Below the pieces are notes generated by a model that was not told where the DNA came from, ran no database searches, and worked only from the letters and a program-made list of their open reading frames with translations. From NCBI GenBank assembly GCA_902628925.1, contig CACOPA010000009.1:1-49901 (forward strand): DNA of 49,901 nucleotides, read 5' to 3'. Below are positions 47,494 through 49,901 of this stretch, in pieces. The first letter of the stretch is position 1. Each line of letters opens with the position of its first letter. This DNA is from an uncultured SAR86 cluster bacterium. GTDB taxonomy: Bacteria; Pseudomonadota; Gammaproteobacteria; Magnimaribacterales; D2472. The position numbers and the translations under genes are program-made.

Positions 47494-49901
47494 CTATAAC
47501 TGAATTCTAGGGCTTGTACCCAATCCTGGACCATATACAACTGCATTTAACCAAACTCGGTTAGTTCCTCTGGTTGATCCTCTAAAGTTAGGCTCTCCTG
47601 CAAAAAGTATGATTTGCCCTTTACCAACTTGTTCTCTTGTTAAGTAAGCAGAGTTTGCAATTCTTTGAGCAGCTTCGGGCCAAACTAATCCACTCATTCT
47701 TACTTTAATATCTTTCCCAGCGGGTAGGGTGGACCAATTAATTGTTCTAAATTCTGTAGCTTTAGAATTATCTATGAGCTCACCAATTCTTATGGGTGCT
47801 TCCGCGTTACTACTAGTCATTAGAACAGGATAATTTCCATATAAGACCGGTAAAGTTTTAGGTGTTCCAAATGTTAACCAATGCTTTTGATCGGTTCTAC
47901 CGGCAACAAAAGAACCCGAGGGCATAAAAATAGATTGCCATTTGTCACGACTTTTTAACTCTTCTTCTGAATAATTACTTTCATTTAATTCCCAAGGATA
48001 AGTTATTTCTAGATTTAGCGTGTTGTTTAGAACTGATTCTTGATCAAGATCATCTTCAACAGCATATATTTCCCTTAAAAGGTCGAAGTTATAGTCTTTA
48101 CTTTGATCCAAAACATCCTGAAGTTGTTTTACACTGCCAAGACTATCTTGGGATGTTATAAATCTAGAACTCCTATTATGAGCAATTAATGTGCCACCTT
48201 GTTTTACCCAATCATTTAAAGCACTGATTTCATAATCGCTCATTTCAAGATAACCACTTGGCATAATAATGACGTTGTAACGTCTCAAATCCGCATATCC
48301 TGTAAATGAACCATTGAGTTGAGTATGCCTTATGCCAAGATGATGATCTAATGACCACCAGCTAACCCCTACGTCATAAGAGTTAAAGTTAGAATGGCCA
48401 AGTATTGCTACCTGTGGTTTCTCAAGGAGACGAAAGTGTCTTCCTCCCCAATCAGGTAATAATTCTGGGCCAAACCCTGATTCTATAGAATCAATTGAAA
48501 TCCCTAAATCAGATCCAGTCTGAAATATTATTGAACTCAAGTCTGCTACATTTGGATTGTCCATTTGTAAAACAGCAACACTTCCTCTCGAGAGTTCATG
48601 ACCTGACAAGATTGATTCCTTATCAATAATACGAACTTGAATATTGTTTTCCATTAATCTGGCTGCAAATGCAACTGATCGGTCATCTTCGCCATCTGTT
48701 GCCCATATTATTGAGTCAGCATTAATATCTGATTGAGGAGACGCACTTGTCCATGTCTCTAAACCGTTAGAAATTTTTTCATCAACAGTGATAGCCTCTA
48801 ATCCAAACATCATTGTGAAATTGAAAGCTGTTGTGTCATACATTATTGATGATCCATCTCTTAGACTTTCTTGTCTTTCCTCGATTAGAACTGATTTATC
48901 AATATCAGCATCAAATTCTAAAATAGCAGCTATTAATGGAGCTTCAGGTTGTTGATTGGGAATAATTAAACTACCTTCAGGTATTACATAATTACTTAGC
49001 TTTTCACCAGATTGTGTAACAGCTGACTTAGTTACAATTGTCTTTTGATTAGAGAACAATTCTATATCTTGTGCCTTAAGTTTTTCTGCCAGAGCATTCA
49101 ATCTTCCATGATTTTTAGTAGGTAATATTACAAATGTTTGATTTGCATACTTACTGTCTTTAGAAAGGTTATATTTTCTTCCATCCCAGTAATCTTGATA
49201 CATTGCTTTGGAATTATTTTCTAATGTCTTTAGGTTTGCTAGCGTACTTACAAACTGGTGATGAACAGATTCTTTATAGGATTGAATGGTACCTTCAGGC
49301 CTCCTTACACCGTCTTCAGCCATCCTGGACTGCTCATAGAGAATACCAAGGCTTCCTCTAAATTGAACATAAAACGAATATCCTGGATAAAGATCCTCGT
49401 GCCATTCACCTGTATAAAACCTCCAATTTTTTTTATCAAATGCTTGAGCTTGATCTTGGGCAAATACATTTCCCCATTTAATTAGATCGTAATCAATATT
49501 CTTATTAATTGGCTCTCTAGGAGGACCTGTCATAAATGTATCTTGACCACCCATCTCATGGCCGTCTACTAAGATTTGCGGTCTCCATTGATTAATAAGC
49601 TTTACTCGTCCCTGTGTTTCCGGTTGCGTTAAATAGAACCAGTCTCTATTTAAATCAAAATAATAGTGATTAGTTCTTCCGTAAGGCCAATCTCCAGTAT
49701 GAAGCAATGATTGATCATCATAGTTTGGAGCAGTACCTCGATATTGCTCTAATGATTTTGCAAACCTATCTCTTCCATCTGGATTCATCATTGGGTCAAC
49801 TATGACCACCATGTCCTCAAGCATTTTCGTTATTTCAAGATCGGTGCTTGAAATTAAATGATAAATTATGCCTAGTGCTGCATCTGCTCCTGATGTTTCA
49901 T
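47494..49901 (-). CDS. M14-family zinc carboxypeptidase-like protein, 5' end outside window
   Basis: The gene is open to the right edge, so the start and any signal peptide are missing; 802 codons are visible. The visible N-terminus ETSGADAALGIIYHL holds the Glu of the M14 HxxE zinc motif; DPMMNPDGRDRF and NRDWFYLTQPET follow; the third zinc ligand is in VDGHEMGGQDTF; and LGILYEQSRMAED carries the catalytic glutamate region. The C-terminal 400 residues have a flavodoxin-like or glutamine amidotransferase-like layout (VAILGHSNFNSYD, a GGTLIAHNRSS loop), as in large secreted bacterial M14 proteins. It ends 13 bases from the convergent cyclase-family gene. Confidence 0.85.
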   Translation of the reverse strand, partial: ETSGADAALGIIYHLISSTDLEITKMLEDMVVIVDPMMNPDGRDRFAKSLEQYRGTAPNYDDQSLLHTGDWPYGRTNHYYFDLNRDWFYLTQPETQGRVKLINQWRPQILVDGHEMGGQDTFMTGPPREPINKNIDYDLIKWGNVFAQDQAQAFDKKNWRFYTGEWHEDLYPGYSFYVQFRGSLGILYEQSRMAEDGVRRPEGTIQSYKESVHHQFVSTLANLKTLENNSKAMYQDYWDGRKYNLSKDSKYANQTFVILPTKNHGRLNALAEKLKAQDIELFSNQKTIVTKSAVTQSGEKLSNYVIPEGSLIIPNQQPEAPLIAAILEFDADIDKSVLIEERQESLRDGSSIMYDTTAFNFTMMFGLEAITVDEKISNGLETWTSASPQSDINADSIIWATDGEDDRSVAFAARLMENNIQVRIIDKESILSGHELSRGSVAVLQMDNPNVADLSSIIFQTGSDLGISIDSIESGFGPELLPDWGGRHFRLLEKPQVAILGHSNFNSYDVGVSWWSLDHHLGIRHTQLNGSFTGYADLRRYNVIIMPSGYLEMSDYEISALNDWVKQGGTLIAHNRSSRFITSQDSLGSVKQLQDVLDQSKDYNFDLLREIYAVEDDLDQESVLNNTLNLEITYPWELNESNYSEEELKSRDKWQSIFMPSGSFVAGRTDQKHWLTFGTPKTLPVLYGNYPVLMTSSNAEAPIRIGELIDNSKATEFRTINWSTLPAGKDIKVRMSGLVWPEAAQRIANSAYLTREQVGKGQIILFAGEPNFRGSTRGTNRVWLNAVVYGPGLGTSPRIQL

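Noticed and set aside
1..49901. tRNA, rRNA, CRISPR or insertion sequences
   Set aside because: I saw no clover-leaf or rRNA segments, no repeat-spacer arrays and no transposase or terminal repeats; short ncRNAs cannot be excluded by eye.

Overview
The window is a compact, AT-rich bacterial chromosome segment with almost no intergenic space: many neighbours overlap by 1 to 30 bases and no gap exceeds 300 bases. The gene content and order are gammaproteobacterial: rne divergent from rluC-rpmF-fabD-fabG-acpP-fabF-mltG-tmk-holB, metG divergent from mrp, a hisG-D-B-H-A-F-IE operon with long-form HisG, plus RNase T, DusA, NhaB and NudC. The low GC, the small protein set and the many lipid or alicyclic-substrate enzymes suggest a streamlined marine gammaproteobacterium of SAR86-like type. 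That placement is an inference; no rRNA is present to confirm it.

Layout. 1-2443: two coenzyme F420 genes (a cut-off cofC and a divergent cofH), then a DUF1295 membrane reductase-like protein. 2446-8267: an exported M20 hydrolase, a nitronate monooxygenase-like flavoprotein, and a four-gene run of a KstD-like flavoprotein, an SDR, a BaiE-like SnoaL dehydratase and a ketosteroid-isomerase-like protein; this run looks like an uncharacterised steroid or alicyclic processing module. 8277-9778: pdxJ, monothiol grxD and a ferritin-like protein. 9779-9916: a divergent control region with a 17/19 Fur box. 9917-13581: an atypical MBL-fold protein, an MFS carrier, RNase T and leucine dehydrogenase. 13576-17263 (minus): metG, a ferredoxin-NADP reductase and a soluble RnfB-like ferredoxin with no ordinary start codon. 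17309-24228: mrp (lacking its CxxC), mlaA (no lipobox), dusA, nhaB, nudC and rne (lacking the Zn-link cysteines, with a hairpin leader).

24229-31060 is the rluC to holB housekeeping run without plsX, fabH or pabC. 31065-33751 has an SDR, a glutaredoxin and an alanine/sodium symporter with a large extra loop. 33748-39367 (minus) is the histidine operon, headed by a small TrpR/YerC-type regulator with a palindrome just upstream of its start; hisD is fused directly to the dehydratase part of hisB, and hisC and the histidinol-phosphatase are absent. 39475-40848: a peroxiredoxin and a beta-hydroxyacid dehydrogenase whose last codons form a terminator hairpin. 40866-45640: two small membrane proteins of unknown function, then a ThDP enzyme, a FATP-like acyl-CoA synthetase and a PlsC-like acyltransferase. 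45724-47480: a secreted duplicated alpha+beta-barrel protein and a secreted cyclase-family protein. 47494-49901 (minus): an M14 carboxypeptidase-like protein cut by the window end.

The main leads are the steroid-like module with intact catalytic residues, the HisD-HisB fusion that could result from one deletion, the TrpR-like regulator with its candidate operator, the Fur-box control region, and a recurring loss of metal-binding cysteines in otherwise conserved proteins (Mrp, RNase E, NudC).
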